64,000 nt of DNA from Ralstonia sp. 25mfcol4.1 (GTDB lineage Bacteria; Pseudomonadota; Gammaproteobacteria; Burkholderiales; Burkholderiaceae), in contig NZ_FNJO01000002.1 of assembly GCF_900104095.1 (NCBI RefSeq), positions 434,001 to 498,000 of the forward strand. Direction: 5' to 3'. The position numbers and the translations under genes were made by a program. Every line of letters starts with the position of its first letter. The first letter of the stretch is position 1. Shown piece after piece: positions 19,675 through 29,152 of this stretch. A model generated the notes under the pieces. The model had not been told where the DNA came from, made no database searches, and worked only from the letters and a program-made list of their open reading frames with translations.

Positions 19675-20739
19675 TTACTGCACGACCTGGGCGAGCTTGC
19701 CCGACGCGTACTGGCTGGCAATGTCGGCCAGCGACACGGCCTTGATCTTGCTGGCCTGGCCTTCGCAACCGAAGGCGATGTAGCGGGCCTTGCACACCTG
19801 CTTGGCGGCTTCGCGGGCCGGCTTCAGGTATTCGCGCGGGTCGAACTTGCTCGGGTTTTCCGCGAAGAAGCGGCGGATCGCGCCGGTCATCGCCAGGCGG
19901 ATGTCGGTGTCGATGTTGATCTTGCGCACGCCGTACTTGATGGCTTCCTGGATCTCTTCCACCGGCACGCCGTACGTTTCCTTCATGTCGCCGCCAAACT
20001 GGCGGATTTCGGCCAGCAGTTCCTGCGGCACCGACGACGAACCGTGCATCACCAGGTGCGTGTTCGGAATGCGGGCGTGGATTTCCTTGATGCGGCCGAT
20101 GGCCAGGATGTCGCCCGTGGGCTTGCGGGTGAACTTGTAGGCGCCGTGCGAGGTGCCGATGGCGATGGCCAGGGCGTCCAGCTGGGTCGCCTTGACGAAG
20201 TCGGCGGCCTGCTCCGGATCGGTCAGCAGCATCGAGTGGTCGAGCTTGCCTTCGGCGCCAATGCCGTCTTCCTCGCCGGCTTCACCGGTTTCCAGCGAGC
20301 CCAGGCAGCCCAGTTCGCCTTCCACGGTCACGCCAAGCGCGTGGGCCATCTGCACGACCTTGCGGGTCACGTCGACGTTGTATTCGTAGTCCGACGGGGT
20401 CTTGCCGTCTTCCTTCAGCGAGCCGTCCATCATCACCGACGAGAAGTTCAGGTCGATGGCGGCCTTGCAGATCGCCGGCGACTGGCCGTGATCCTGGTGC
20501 ATCACCACGGGGATGTGCGGATAGGCTTCCACGGCGGCTTCGATCAGGTGACGCAGGAAATGCTCGCCAGCGTATTTGCGCGCGCCTGCCGAGGCTTGCA
20601 TGATCACCGGGGCGTTGACCTCGTCGGCGGCCTGCATGATGGCCTGGACCTGTTCGAGGTTGTTCACGTTGAAGGCCGGCAGACCGTAGTTGTTCTCGGC
20701 GGCATGGTCCAGCAGCTGGCGCATGGATACGAGTGGCAT
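19675..20739 (-). CDS. fba: Fructose-1,6-bisphosphate aldolase, class II
   Basis: Zn-dependent aldolase of glycolysis, gluconeogenesis and the Calvin cycle. 354 residues, Calvin-type subfamily length. Motifs: [20 protein letters not shown] (zinc His and Asp), [46 protein letters not shown] (phosphate site) and [17 protein letters not shown]. It follows pyk in the same direction with about 110 bp between. Confidence 0.96.
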   Translation of the reverse strand: MPLVSMRQLLDHAAENNYGLPAFNVNNLEQVQAIMQAADEVNAPVIMQASAGARKYAGEHFLRHLIEAAVEAYPHIPVVMHQDHGQSPAICKAAIDLNFSSVMMDGSLKEDGKTPSDYEYNVDVTRKVVQMAHALGVTVEGELGCLGSLETGEAGEEDGIGAEGKLDHSMLLTDPEQAADFVKATQLDALAIAIGTSHGAYKFTRKPTGDILAIGRIKEIHARIPNTHLVMHGSSSVPQELLAEIRQFGGDMKETYGVPVEEIQEAIKYGVRKINIDTDIRLAMTGAIRRFFAENPSKFDPREYLKPAREAAKQVCKARYIAFGCEGQASKIKAVSLADIASQYASGKLAQVVQ

Positions 20740-20851
20740 GTCAAACTCCTGAATAAAAAATCGGTATCTAGTATTTTTTCGATGCTGCGCCGGGCAGGTT
20801 CGCGCATCCGCGGTGCGCCGTCCGTGCAGCGCACCACATCGGACGTAATCT

Positions 20852-22297
20852 TTACTTGAACTTGCTGCCGACCCTCACGATCTTCAGCGTGTTCGTGCCG
20901 CCGGCCTGGCCCATCGGCTCGCCGATCGTCAGCACAATGAAATCGCCATGCTGCACGGCACCCTGCGCCAGCAGCAGCTCCTCGGCCTGTTCCAGCGCCT
21001 CGTCCCGGTCGGTGCTCGACTGCAGCGGCAGCGGCACCACGTTGCGGTACAGCTGCATCTTGCGCTGCGACGCCAGATTGGGCGTCATGGCATAGATCGG
21101 CACATGGATGCGGTGACGGCTCATCCACAAAGCGGTGGCGCCCGAATCGGTCAGCGCGGCAATTGCCTTTACGCCTAGATGATAGGCCGTGAACAGCGCA
21201 CCCATGGCAATCGACTGGTCGATGCGCGAGAACGTCTGGTTCAGGAAATCGGTATCGAGCTGCACGACCTCGGACTTCTCGGCCTCCAGGCAGATCGCTG
21301 CCATGGCTTCGACCGTTTCCACCGGATAGCGCCCGGCGGCAGTCTCGGCCGACGTCATCACGCCGTCGGTGCCGTCCAGCACGGCGTTGGCCACGTCCGA
21401 CACCTCGGCGCGCGTCGGCACCGGGTTGACGATCATGCTTTCCATCATCTGGGTGGCCGTGATCGTCAGCTTGTTGGCCTCGCGTGCCAGGCGGATCATG
21501 CGCTTCTGCAGCGCCGGCACCGCCGCGTTGCCCACTTCCACGGCCAGGTCGCCACGGGCCACCATGATGCCGTCCGACGCATTCAGGATTTCCTCGAGCA
21601 CGCCGGGGCGGATGGCCTCGGCGCGTTCGATCTTGGCGATCATGCGCGCCTTGTGGTTGTGCGGCTGGCCGGCCACGTTGGCCAGCTGGCGCGCCATTTC
21701 CATGTCGGTGGCGTTCTTCGGGAAGCTCACGGCCACGTAGTCGGCGTGCAGGGCCATGGCGGTCTTGATGTCCTCCATGTCCTTGGCGGTCAGCGCCGGC
21801 GCCGACAGCCCGCCACCCTGGCGGTTGATGCCCTTGTTGTTCGACAGGTCGCCGCCCACGCGCACCGTGGTGAAGATCTCGGTGCCGATCACGCGATCCA
21901 CCACCAGCACGATCAGGCCGTCGTTGAGCAGCAGCACGTCGCCCGGGCCCACGTCGCGCGGCAGATCCTTGTAGTCCAGCCCCACGCGCTCCTGGTTGCC
22001 GGTCTCGCAGTTCGAATCCAGCACGAACGCGTCGCCGGCCTTCAGCGTGACCTTCCCGTTCTCGAACTTGCCCACGCGGATCTTGGGGCCCTGCAGGTCG
22101 GCCATGATGGCCACCTCGCGGCCGCAGGCCGTGGCGGCTTCACGCACCAGCGCGGCGCGGTCGATATGGTCCTGCGCCGTGCCGTGCGAAAAATTCAGGC
22201 GCACCACATCGACACCGGCCCCGATCATGCGGGTCAGCACTTCCAGCGAGCTGGACGCGGGGCCAATCGTGGCGACGATCTTGGTGGAACGGGTCAT
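20852..22297 (-). CDS. pyk: Pyruvate kinase
   Basis: Transfers phosphate from PEP to ADP. The start at 22297 ([16 protein letters not shown]) gives 481 residues, the family length; the upstream open frame to 22543 is not conserved-looking. Motifs: [24 protein letters not shown], the active-site segment [25 protein letters not shown], and [10 protein letters not shown]. It lies between pgk and fba. Confidence 0.96.
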   Translation of the reverse strand: MTRSTKIVATIGPASSSLEVLTRMIGAGVDVVRLNFSHGTAQDHIDRAALVREAATACGREVAIMADLQGPKIRVGKFENGKVTLKAGDAFVLDSNCETGNQERVGLDYKDLPRDVGPGDVLLLNDGLIVLVVDRVIGTEIFTTVRVGGDLSNNKGINRQGGGLSAPALTAKDMEDIKTAMALHADYVAVSFPKNATDMEMARQLANVAGQPHNHKARMIAKIERAEAIRPGVLEEILNASDGIMVARGDLAVEVGNAAVPALQKRMIRLAREANKLTITATQMMESMIVNPVPTRAEVSDVANAVLDGTDGVMTSAETAAGRYPVETVEAMAAICLEAEKSEVVQLDTDFLNQTFSRIDQSIAMGALFTAYHLGVKAIAALTDSGATALWMSRHRIHVPIYAMTPNLASQRKMQLYRNVVPLPLQSSTDRDEALEQAEELLLAQGAVQHGDFIVLTIGEPMGQAGGTNTLKIVRVGSKFK

Positions 22298-22394
22298 GCT
22301 GGCGGTTTCCTGGGGGTTAGCTGGCGTGTGGGCTTCTGGGCTTCCAAGGCATGGCTGCGGGCCGGCCGGCTCACGCCGCCGGCCCGGTCGGGTT

Positions 22395-23591
22395 TCAGCC
22401 GGCCGCGCGTTGTTCCAGCACTTCGAACGCCGGCAGCTTCTTGCCTTCCAGGAACTCCAGGAAGGCGCCGCCGCCGGTGGAGATGTAGCCGATGCGGTCG
22501 GCGATGCCGTACTTGGCGATGGCAGCCAGCGTGTCGCCGCCACCGGCGATCGAAAACGCCTTCGACGATGCGATGGCGTCGGCCAGCACCTTGGTGCCGT
22601 TGCCGAACTGGTCGAACTCGAACACGCCGACCGGGCCGTTCCAGACGATGGTGCCGGCGGCCTTGAGCTGGTCGGCCAGCATGGCAGCGGTCTGCGGGCC
22701 GATGTCCAGAATCATGTCGTCGTCGGCCACGTCCTTGACGTCCTTGACCGTGGCGGCAGCCGTGGCGCTGAATTCCTTGGCGCAGACCACGTCCACCGGA
22801 ATCGGCACCGATGCGCCGCGCGCGGCCATGATCTCGATGATGGCGCGGGCGTCGCCCACCAGGTCGGGCTCGGCCAGCGACTTGCCGATCTTCAGCCCGG
22901 CCGCCAGCATGAACGTGTTGGCGATGCCGCCACCGACCACCAGACCGTCCACCTTGTCGGCCAGGGCCTTCAGGATGGTCAGCTTGGTGGAGACCTTCGA
23001 ACCGGCCACGATGGCCACCAGCGGACGGGCCGGCTGGCCCAGCGCACGGCCCAGCGCGTCGATCTCGGCGGCCAGCAGCGGGCCGGCGCAGGCGATCGGG
23101 GCGAATTTGGCGATACCGTGGGTGGTGGCTTCGGCGCGGTGCGCGGTGCCGAAGGCGTCATTGACGTAGACGTCGCACAGCTTGGCCATCTTCCGGGCCA
23201 GTTCGTCGCTGTTCTTCTTCTCGCCCTTGTTGACGCGGCAGTTTTCCAGCAGGACCACCTGGCCGGGCGCCACTTCCACGCCGTCGACCCAGTTCTGCAC
23301 CAGCTTCACCGGCTTGCCGAGCAGTTCCGACAGGCGCGTGGCGATCGGGGCCAGCGAATCCTCGGGCTTGAACTCGCCCTCGGTCGGACGGCCCAGATGT
23401 GACGTCACCATCACGGCAGCGCCGGCTTCCAGGCAGGCCTGAATGGCGGGCACCGACGCGCGGATGCGGGTGTCCTCGGTGATATTGCCTGCGTCGTCTT
23501 GCGGCACGTTCAGGTCGGCGCGGATAAACACACGCTTGCCGGTGAGTTTGCCTTGGGAAATGAGATCGGTAAGACGCAGGACAGAGGTCAT
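22395..23591 (-). CDS. pgk: Phosphoglycerate kinase
   Basis: Interconverts 1,3-bisphosphoglycerate and 3-phosphoglycerate. 398 residues: [15 protein letters not shown] (substrate Arg), [28 protein letters not shown], and the nucleotide loop [12 protein letters not shown] near the C-terminus, where the phosphate-binding Gly run is intact. First gene of the co-directional pgk-pyk-fba group, with its promoter in the 23592-23800 gap. Confidence 0.96.
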   Translation of the reverse strand: MTSVLRLTDLISQGKLTGKRVFIRADLNVPQDDAGNITEDTRIRASVPAIQACLEAGAAVMVTSHLGRPTEGEFKPEDSLAPIATRLSELLGKPVKLVQNWVDGVEVAPGQVVLLENCRVNKGEKKNSDELARKMAKLCDVYVNDAFGTAHRAEATTHGIAKFAPIACAGPLLAAEIDALGRALGQPARPLVAIVAGSKVSTKLTILKALADKVDGLVVGGGIANTFMLAAGLKIGKSLAEPDLVGDARAIIEIMAARGASVPIPVDVVCAKEFSATAAATVKDVKDVADDDMILDIGPQTAAMLADQLKAAGTIVWNGPVGVFEFDQFGNGTKVLADAIASSKAFSIAGGGDTLAAIAKYGIADRIGYISTGGGAFLEFLEGKKLPAFEVLEQRAAG

Positions 23592-23958
23592 GGCGATAAG
23601 AGCGGGACGGGGACGGCATACAACCGTCCACAGAAGTCGGGAAAACCGCCATTTTACCTGAACGCCGTGACGGATTTGCGCCTCCCGCGCCCGTACCGCT
23701 GACGCATCACATGGCGGCCTGACCCCGCCCCTACTTAAGGAGGGGATGTTGTCTTAACAACTTCCGGCCCGTATGCGGTAATGTACGCCCTAATGTACTA
23801 AACGTATGCATAGTCAGACACTCGAACTATTTTTGACAGTTTTGGTACATCATGACACCAGACGACAGCCGGCAAAGACTGGCTCCGCCATTTCCACGGA
23901 CGTGCGCAACGGATACGTGGAAAGGAACCGATGTTGGCGAATGCAAGGGGGTAGTCAG
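23592..23958. promoter_or_regulatory. Intergenic region between pgk and the first LuxR-type gene
   Basis: 367 bp without a recognised gene. TAATGTAC occurs twice, 12 bp apart (23779-23786, 23791-23798), a possible operator. TTGACA near 23835 is a possible -35 for the LuxR-type gene. An open frame from 23806 continues into that gene but its first 51 codons look non-coding. Confidence 0.4.
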
Positions 23959-25068
23959 ATGGAACAAGCCGCCGCCATTCACGGCGCTATTCGCGGGTTG
24001 TATGAAGGCGTCCTCGATCCCGCCGCGTGGCAGCAAAGCCTGCGGACGCTGACCGAGATTGCCGACACGGCGCATGCGTCGATGATGGTGTGGGACACGG
24101 TGCGCGACCAGGTGACCGTCAACGAAGTGGTCAACCCGGTGGCGGAGCTGTTCACCACCTATGAGAACGATTTCCAGGCCATCGATCCGGCCAAGGCCTT
24201 CGCGCCCCGGCTGGTGCCGGGCGCGTGGTACATCGACGCGCGCGACCTGGGCCCGCAGGCCATGGCGCGCCATCCGTTTTATCGCGATTTCTTCAACCGG
24301 TTCGACCTTCGTTCGTACGTGGCCTGCCTGGTGGAACGGCAGCCGCACTACGAAGTGTATTTCTCGATGCAGCGCGCGCTGTCGCAGGACGCCTTCTCGG
24401 GCGAGGACACGCGCCGGCTCGACTGGGTCATCCCGCACATGCGCAGCGCCATTGCCATGCGCGACCGCACGCTGGCGCTGTCGACCATGGCCTCGATCTC
24501 GGCCCGCCTGCTCGAACGGCTGGCCTTCGCCGTGGGCGTCTACACGCCGGACCGGAGCCTGCTGCTGGCCAACACGGCTGGCGAACGCTGGGCGCGCCGC
24601 CTCGAACCATCGGGCAAGACCACGGCGTGGCACCTGTCGCGGCCGTTTGCCGAGATGGTGCAGGCGGCCTGCGACCCCGGCAATCCGCTAGGCGCGCAAG
24701 CCGCGCGCGCCAGCGACGATCACGGCAACCACGCCGAAGTGCTGGTCCTGCCGTTGCCGCCCACGCACGCGTTTGCGTCGCAGTGGCAGCAGCCGGCGGC
24801 GCTGGTGGTGGTGCACGAGCCGGGCGCGCCGTCCGTCCTCCTCGACACCGTCCTGCGCAACCTCTACGGCCTGACCCCGGCCGAAACGCGGCTCGCGTCG
24901 CGGCTGGCCACTGGCGAAGGCTTGCCCGAGGCAGCGCAGAACATGCGCATTCGCCACGAGACCGCGCGCACCCAGCTCAAGGCCGTCTTCCTGAAGACCG
25001 GCTGCACGAGCCAGGCGCAGTTCACCCATCTGCTGACGAAGCTGGCGGCCACGCTGGACGGGGGCTGA
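23959..25068 (+). CDS. LuxR-type HTH transcriptional regulator (first of a tandem pair)
   Basis: 369 residues from the ATG at 23959 (MEQAAAIHGAIRGLYEGVLDPAAW), preceded by AAGGGGGTA. An in-frame ATG at 23941 is possible. The N-terminal ~250 residues form a sensor-like region of unknown ligand; the C-terminus has a LuxR-like HTH (LYGLTPAETRLASRLATGEG followed by ETARTQLKAVFLKTG). It is paralogous along its length to the next gene: both share IRGLYxGVxxPxAWQxSL, WYID, LVxRxPxxExY and the HTH block. The target is unknown. Confidence 0.8.
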   Translation: MEQAAAIHGAIRGLYEGVLDPAAWQQSLRTLTEIADTAHASMMVWDTVRDQVTVNEVVNPVAELFTTYENDFQAIDPAKAFAPRLVPGAWYIDARDLGPQAMARHPFYRDFFNRFDLRSYVACLVERQPHYEVYFSMQRALSQDAFSGEDTRRLDWVIPHMRSAIAMRDRTLALSTMASISARLLERLAFAVGVYTPDRSLLLANTAGERWARRLEPSGKTTAWHLSRPFAEMVQAACDPGNPLGAQAARASDDHGNHAEVLVLPLPPTHAFASQWQQPAALVVVHEPGAPSVLLDTVLRNLYGLTPAETRLASRLATGEGLPEAAQNMRIRHETARTQLKAVFLKTGCTSQAQFTHLLTKLAATLDGG

Positions 25069-25212
25069 CGCCCCTTCCGCCTCCGCCGCGCGCAATTCCG
25101 CGCCGCAGCGCCGACCACGCCTCGACCACGTCGCCCCTTTTGGAGGGTCGCGAAGCACGACGACGCCCTCGCTCGCGCGCTCGTCGTCGAAAAGGACAAA
25201 GGAAGTAACGTA

Positions 25213-26370
25213 ATGAACACATCTGACATGCATGAGACCATTCGCGGTCTCTATCTCGGCGTCTTCGAGCCCCTTGCGTGGCAGCGCAGTCTTCATGCCC
25301 TGTGCGAACAAAGCGGCAGCATTCAGGCGTCGCTGCTGGTGCTGGATACCGTGCAGCAGACCGTGCAGGTTCGCCACCTGGTCAACCGGGCCCCCGACAA
25401 CCTGGCCATCCTGCCCCCGCCCTACCGGCTGCACGGCGGCATGCCGGTGTCCGGGTCCATGGCGGTGGGCGGGTGGTATATCGACCGGCGCGGCACCGCC
25501 GGCGCCACGGCGCAGCACCAGGCCTTTCGCGGCGAATCGTTCGACGACGTGGCGCTGACAGAGGTCATGGCCTGTCTGGTCGACCGCCGTCCAGCACATG
25601 AGATCTACCTGGTGCTCCAGCGTCCGGCCAGCGAGGAGGGCTATGCGGAGGCCGACGCACGCGCGCTGGATTGGGCCATTCCGCACCTGCGCGAAGCCAT
25701 GGCCCTGCGCGACCGCACGCATGCCGTCGCGGCGCGCGGCCACGTCTCTGCCGACCTGCTCGACCGGCTGCCGTTCGGGGTGGTCGTCTTTTCGGAATCG
25801 GGCAAGGTCCTGCTGGCCAATGCCGCCGGGCAACCCTGGACGCGCCGGCTGCTGGCCGGCGAGGTCGCCGACAGCAACGCCGGCATCCATGGCAATGGCA
25901 ATGGCTGGCGCCTGTCGCGGCCGTTCGCCGATGTCGTGCGCGCGCTGTGCGACCCCAACACGCTGCAGCCGGCGCAGGCTATCCACGCCACCGGCGCCGA
26001 TGGCCGCGGGGCACAGATCGTCTCCGTGGCGCTGACGCCGGCGCTCTACCTGTCGTCGGAATGGGAAGGACAGCCAATCCTGGTGGCCATCCACGAGATG
26101 CACGACCCGCCGCGTGCGGTGCCGGCGGTGTTGCGCGATCTCTATGGCCTGACGCCGGCCGAAAACCGGCTTGCCATGCTGTTGATCACGGGCATCGGCC
26201 TGCCCGATGCGTGCATCCAGCTCGGGATCAAGCGCGAAACCGGGCGTTCGCAGCTCAAGGCCATCTTCACCAAGACCGGTACCAGCACCCAGGCCCAGCT
26301 GGCCCATCTGCTGACCCGCCTGAGCAGCATCCTGGCCGAGCCGGCCGAGCGGGAAGCGCAGGCCGTCTAG
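25213..26370 (+). CDS. LuxR-type HTH transcriptional regulator (second of a tandem pair)
   Basis: 385 residues, beginning MNTSDMHETIRGLYLGVFEPLAW, with AAAGGAAG upstream. Same architecture as its neighbour: an N-terminal sensor-like region and a C-terminal HTH (LYGLTPAENRLAMLLITGIG, ETGRSQLKAIFTKTG). Tandem duplication followed by divergence is the simplest explanation. It ends in a 4-bp convergent overlap with azlD. Confidence 0.8.
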   Translation: MNTSDMHETIRGLYLGVFEPLAWQRSLHALCEQSGSIQASLLVLDTVQQTVQVRHLVNRAPDNLAILPPPYRLHGGMPVSGSMAVGGWYIDRRGTAGATAQHQAFRGESFDDVALTEVMACLVDRRPAHEIYLVLQRPASEEGYAEADARALDWAIPHLREAMALRDRTHAVAARGHVSADLLDRLPFGVVVFSESGKVLLANAAGQPWTRRLLAGEVADSNAGIHGNGNGWRLSRPFADVVRALCDPNTLQPAQAIHATGADGRGAQIVSVALTPALYLSSEWEGQPILVAIHEMHDPPRAVPAVLRDLYGLTPAENRLAMLLITGIGLPDACIQLGIKRETGRSQLKAIFTKTGTSTQAQLAHLLTRLSSILAEPAEREAQAV

Positions 26371-26690
26371 CCCAGCAGTCGCAGCGCGGTGTACACCGCC
26401 ATGCCGACCACGATCATCCCGACCATGCGTTTGGTCAGCACATAGCAGACCGTGGCGGCAATGCCCGCCATCAGCTTGTCGTTGCCGGGGCCGATCGTGA
26501 AATGGCCTTCGAACGTCAGCAGATCGGGCAGGATGATGGCCGCCAGCGCGGCGGCCGGCGCGTAGCGCAGCGCGCGCTGGATGCGGTCCGGCACCGTGAC
26601 GCGCTCGCCCGCCATGAGGAACAGCGCCCGCGAGAACACGGTTACCACGGTCATGCCGAGGATAGCGATCCAGGTATCGAGATGGCTCAT
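26367..26690 (-). CDS. azlD: AzlD-family branched-chain amino acid exporter subunit
   Basis: Small membrane partner of AzlC. 107 residues from MSHLDTWIAILGMTVVTVFSRALF, with about three to four hydrophobic segments and the typical RALRYAPAAALAAIILPDLL. Its ATG overlaps the azlC stop by four bases (ATGA), so translation is coupled. The AzlCD complex exports branched-chain amino acids or analogues; the actual substrate here is not determined. Confidence 0.88.
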   Translation of the reverse strand: MSHLDTWIAILGMTVVTVFSRALFLMAGERVTVPDRIQRALRYAPAAALAAIILPDLLTFEGHFTIGPGNDKLMAGIAATVCYVLTKRMVGMIVVGMAVYTALRLLG

Positions 26691-27484
26691 GCCTGGTCTC
26701 CGGTCGGCTGGCGGCCCTTGCGGGCGCGGATACCGCGCAGCGTGGCGCGCGCCGCCATCTCGTCGCTGGCCATGCCGGCGGCAATCGCGGCCACCACGGC
26801 AATCACCAGCGCCAGCCGGTACGGCAGGTCGAAGCACAGCAGCGCCACCACCGCCGCCACCACCACGGCCATCAGCGTCGAGCGCGAGTTGATCGTCGCG
26901 ATCATCACCGGAATCAGCGCCAGCGTGCCGGCCAGCGCCAGGCCCCAGCTGTCCGGGAACAGGCTGGCCAGCACGATGCCGATGATCGACGACACCTGCC
27001 ACGTGGCGCCGTTGATCAGCGCCATGCCCCAGAAATACCCCTCCTTGCCCGGCGCGTAGCCCGGCTCGGCGTACCGCTGCATGAAGTAGACAAAGTGCAG
27101 GTCGCCGTTGAAGAAGCCCAGCAGCGTACGGCGCCAGCCCGGCAGATAGTTGAAATGCGGCTGCAGCGCGGCGCTAAAGATCACGAAGCGCAGGTTGACG
27201 ACGGCGGCCGTGAGCCAGACCGTCCAGATCGGCATGCCCGCCGCGAACAGCGGCAGCACGGCCAGCTGCGCGGACCCGGCATAGACCAGCAGCGACATGC
27301 CGATGGCCTCGGGCACCGTCAGCGCCGATTTGCTCATGGCCACCCCGGTGACCAGGCCCCAGGAAAATACCGCGGGCAGCGAGGGCGCGAAGAATCGCGC
27401 GCCGTCGAGAAAGGCGTTGCGCTCCACCTCGGCAAAGCGATGCCAGAGGCGCAACCACACCGGGGACGACTGTCGGGGTGTCAT
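26687..27484 (-). CDS. azlC: AzlC-family branched-chain amino acid exporter, large subunit
   Basis: Membrane permease with about seven to eight hydrophobic segments. FLDGARFFAPSLPAVFSWGLVTGVAM and LLVYAGSAQLAVLPL are hallmark AzlC motifs, with a second conserved NLRFVIFSAALQPHF. 265 residues from MTPRQSSPVW at 27484; an in-frame upstream start at 27550 is possible but adds an unconserved-looking stretch. Confidence 0.88.
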   Translation of the reverse strand: MTPRQSSPVWLRLWHRFAEVERNAFLDGARFFAPSLPAVFSWGLVTGVAMSKSALTVPEAIGMSLLVYAGSAQLAVLPLFAAGMPIWTVWLTAAVVNLRFVIFSAALQPHFNYLPGWRRTLLGFFNGDLHFVYFMQRYAEPGYAPGKEGYFWGMALINGATWQVSSIIGIVLASLFPDSWGLALAGTLALIPVMIATINSRSTLMAVVVAAVVALLCFDLPYRLALVIAVVAAIAAGMASDEMAARATLRGIRARKGRQPTGDQA

Positions 27485-27758
27485 GGCGAGATGAGAAGAG
27501 ACGGTACGGCAGGCCGTCTTGTGTGCGGCATTGCCGTCAGGAAGGACCAACGGCCACGCTCGAAACGCGTGGCCGATGGCGGAACAGCCATTATAGGGCC
27601 GCTGGCGCCGCTGGTAAGCAGCGGCTTAATTGCGCGCGGGGCGACTGTTGTTTCAAGGTCAAAGCGCCGCCGTCACATGGTCGATCGGCCGCCCCCACCC
27701 GGCTCCGGCCGCACACGTCGCCCCTTTGACCGCACCGTGCGGACGAATCCGGTCCGGT

Positions 27759-29090
27759 TCAGGCGGGCTTGCTGGCTGGCGCGGCAGGCGCCAGCGGCAC
27801 GGCGGTGGCGCCCACGGGGTCGGTGGCATCGTCGTGGTCGCCGCCTCCGGCCTGTCCCAGGTCGATGCCCGAGGTCTCGGGCAGCAACGCCGCCGAAACC
27901 ATCACCAGCGCGTAGCCGACGCCGGCCACCATGGCGATGGCCAGTGCCAGCGACGTGCGGCCGCTGTTGAGCCAGCCCACGGCCAGCGGGAAGAACGATC
28001 CGATCACGCGGCCCATGTTGTACGCCACGCCGTAGCCGGTGGCCCGCACGCTGCTCGGGTACGACTCCGAAATCGTGGCGCCGATGCCCGAGAACACGCC
28101 CTGCATCAGCACCCCGAGCGGAAAGCCAAGGAACAGCATCGACGTGTTCGATACCGGGATCACCATGTAGATCATGGCCATCACGAACGCGCCGGCCGCA
28201 AAGGCGATGTAGGTCAGGCGCCGGCCCCAACGATCGGTGGCATAGGCGCCGGCCACGTAGCCGACCAGCGATCCCAGGATCGTCACGGCCAGATAGGAAC
28301 TGGTGCCGAATACCGACAGCCCGCGCTCGGTCTTCAGGAACGTCGGCAGCCACGTGGCAATGGCGTAGTAGGCACCGAGCATGCCACCCGACAGCAGGCT
28401 GCACAGCAGCGTCTTCTTCAGCAGCGGCTTGCGGAACACGCGCGCCAGGTCCGCGGTGGCCGACACCTTGCCGCGCTCCGCCCGGCTCTTCAGGAAGACT
28501 TCGGGCTCCTCCAGGTTGCGGCGCAGGTAGACCACCACCAGCGCGGGTAGGATGCCCAGGAAGAAGCAGACCCGCCACGCCGTTTCCGGCTCGAACAGGT
28601 TGAAGGTGATGGCATAGGCGATAGCCGCGCCGCCCCAGCCGAACGAATAGCTGCTGGCCGTGAAGCCCGAGTATTTGCCGCGATGCGCCGGATTGCGGAT
28701 CAGTTCGGTCACCAGCACCATGCACAGCGACGATTCGCCGCCGAAGCCCAAGCCCTGCAGCATGCGGAATACCATCAGCTGTTCTGGCGAATTGGCGATG
28801 CCGCACAGGAAGCAGGACACCGCGAACACCAGGATGGTCCAGCGCAGCACGCGTACCCGGCCAAAGCGGTCGGCCAGCAGCCCCGCGCCGACGGCGCCCA
28901 CCAGCGACGACACCAGCGTCCATGTGACGATGGCCCCGGCCATCGACTTGCTCATGCCCCACTGCGCCAGCAGCGTCGAAATCAGGAACGAATAGATCAT
29001 GAAGTCGAACACGTCGACAGCATGCCCCAGGAACGCCCCGTAGAACCCCTTGCGCTCGGCGCGCGACAACTCCTTGAACCAGTCCAGCAT
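27759..29090 (-). CDS. MFS transporter, probable organic acid carrier
   Basis: 443 residues and about 12 transmembrane segments. MFS signature motifs: GAGLLADRFGRVRVLRW between TM2 and TM3 and the related YATDRWGRRLTYI in the second half; RMLQGLGFGGESSLCMVLVTE in TM4 is typical of the metabolite/sialate/aromatic-acid groups. It lies upstream (by coordinate) of an amidase on the same strand, 62 bp away, hinting that the pair could take up and hydrolyse an amide, but this is inference. Confidence 0.8.
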   Translation of the reverse strand: MLDWFKELSRAERKGFYGAFLGHAVDVFDFMIYSFLISTLLAQWGMSKSMAGAIVTWTLVSSLVGAVGAGLLADRFGRVRVLRWTILVFAVSCFLCGIANSPEQLMVFRMLQGLGFGGESSLCMVLVTELIRNPAHRGKYSGFTASSYSFGWGGAAIAYAITFNLFEPETAWRVCFFLGILPALVVVYLRRNLEEPEVFLKSRAERGKVSATADLARVFRKPLLKKTLLCSLLSGGMLGAYYAIATWLPTFLKTERGLSVFGTSSYLAVTILGSLVGYVAGAYATDRWGRRLTYIAFAAGAFVMAMIYMVIPVSNTSMLFLGFPLGVLMQGVFSGIGATISESYPSSVRATGYGVAYNMGRVIGSFFPLAVGWLNSGRTSLALAIAMVAGVGYALVMVSAALLPETSGIDLGQAGGGDHDDATDPVGATAVPLAPAAPASKPA

Positions 29091-29152
29091 GATCGCCCTC
29101 CCCTTTTAGCGATTTTGCGATGCAGCGATGTCGTAACTTGAGATGTGGTGAT

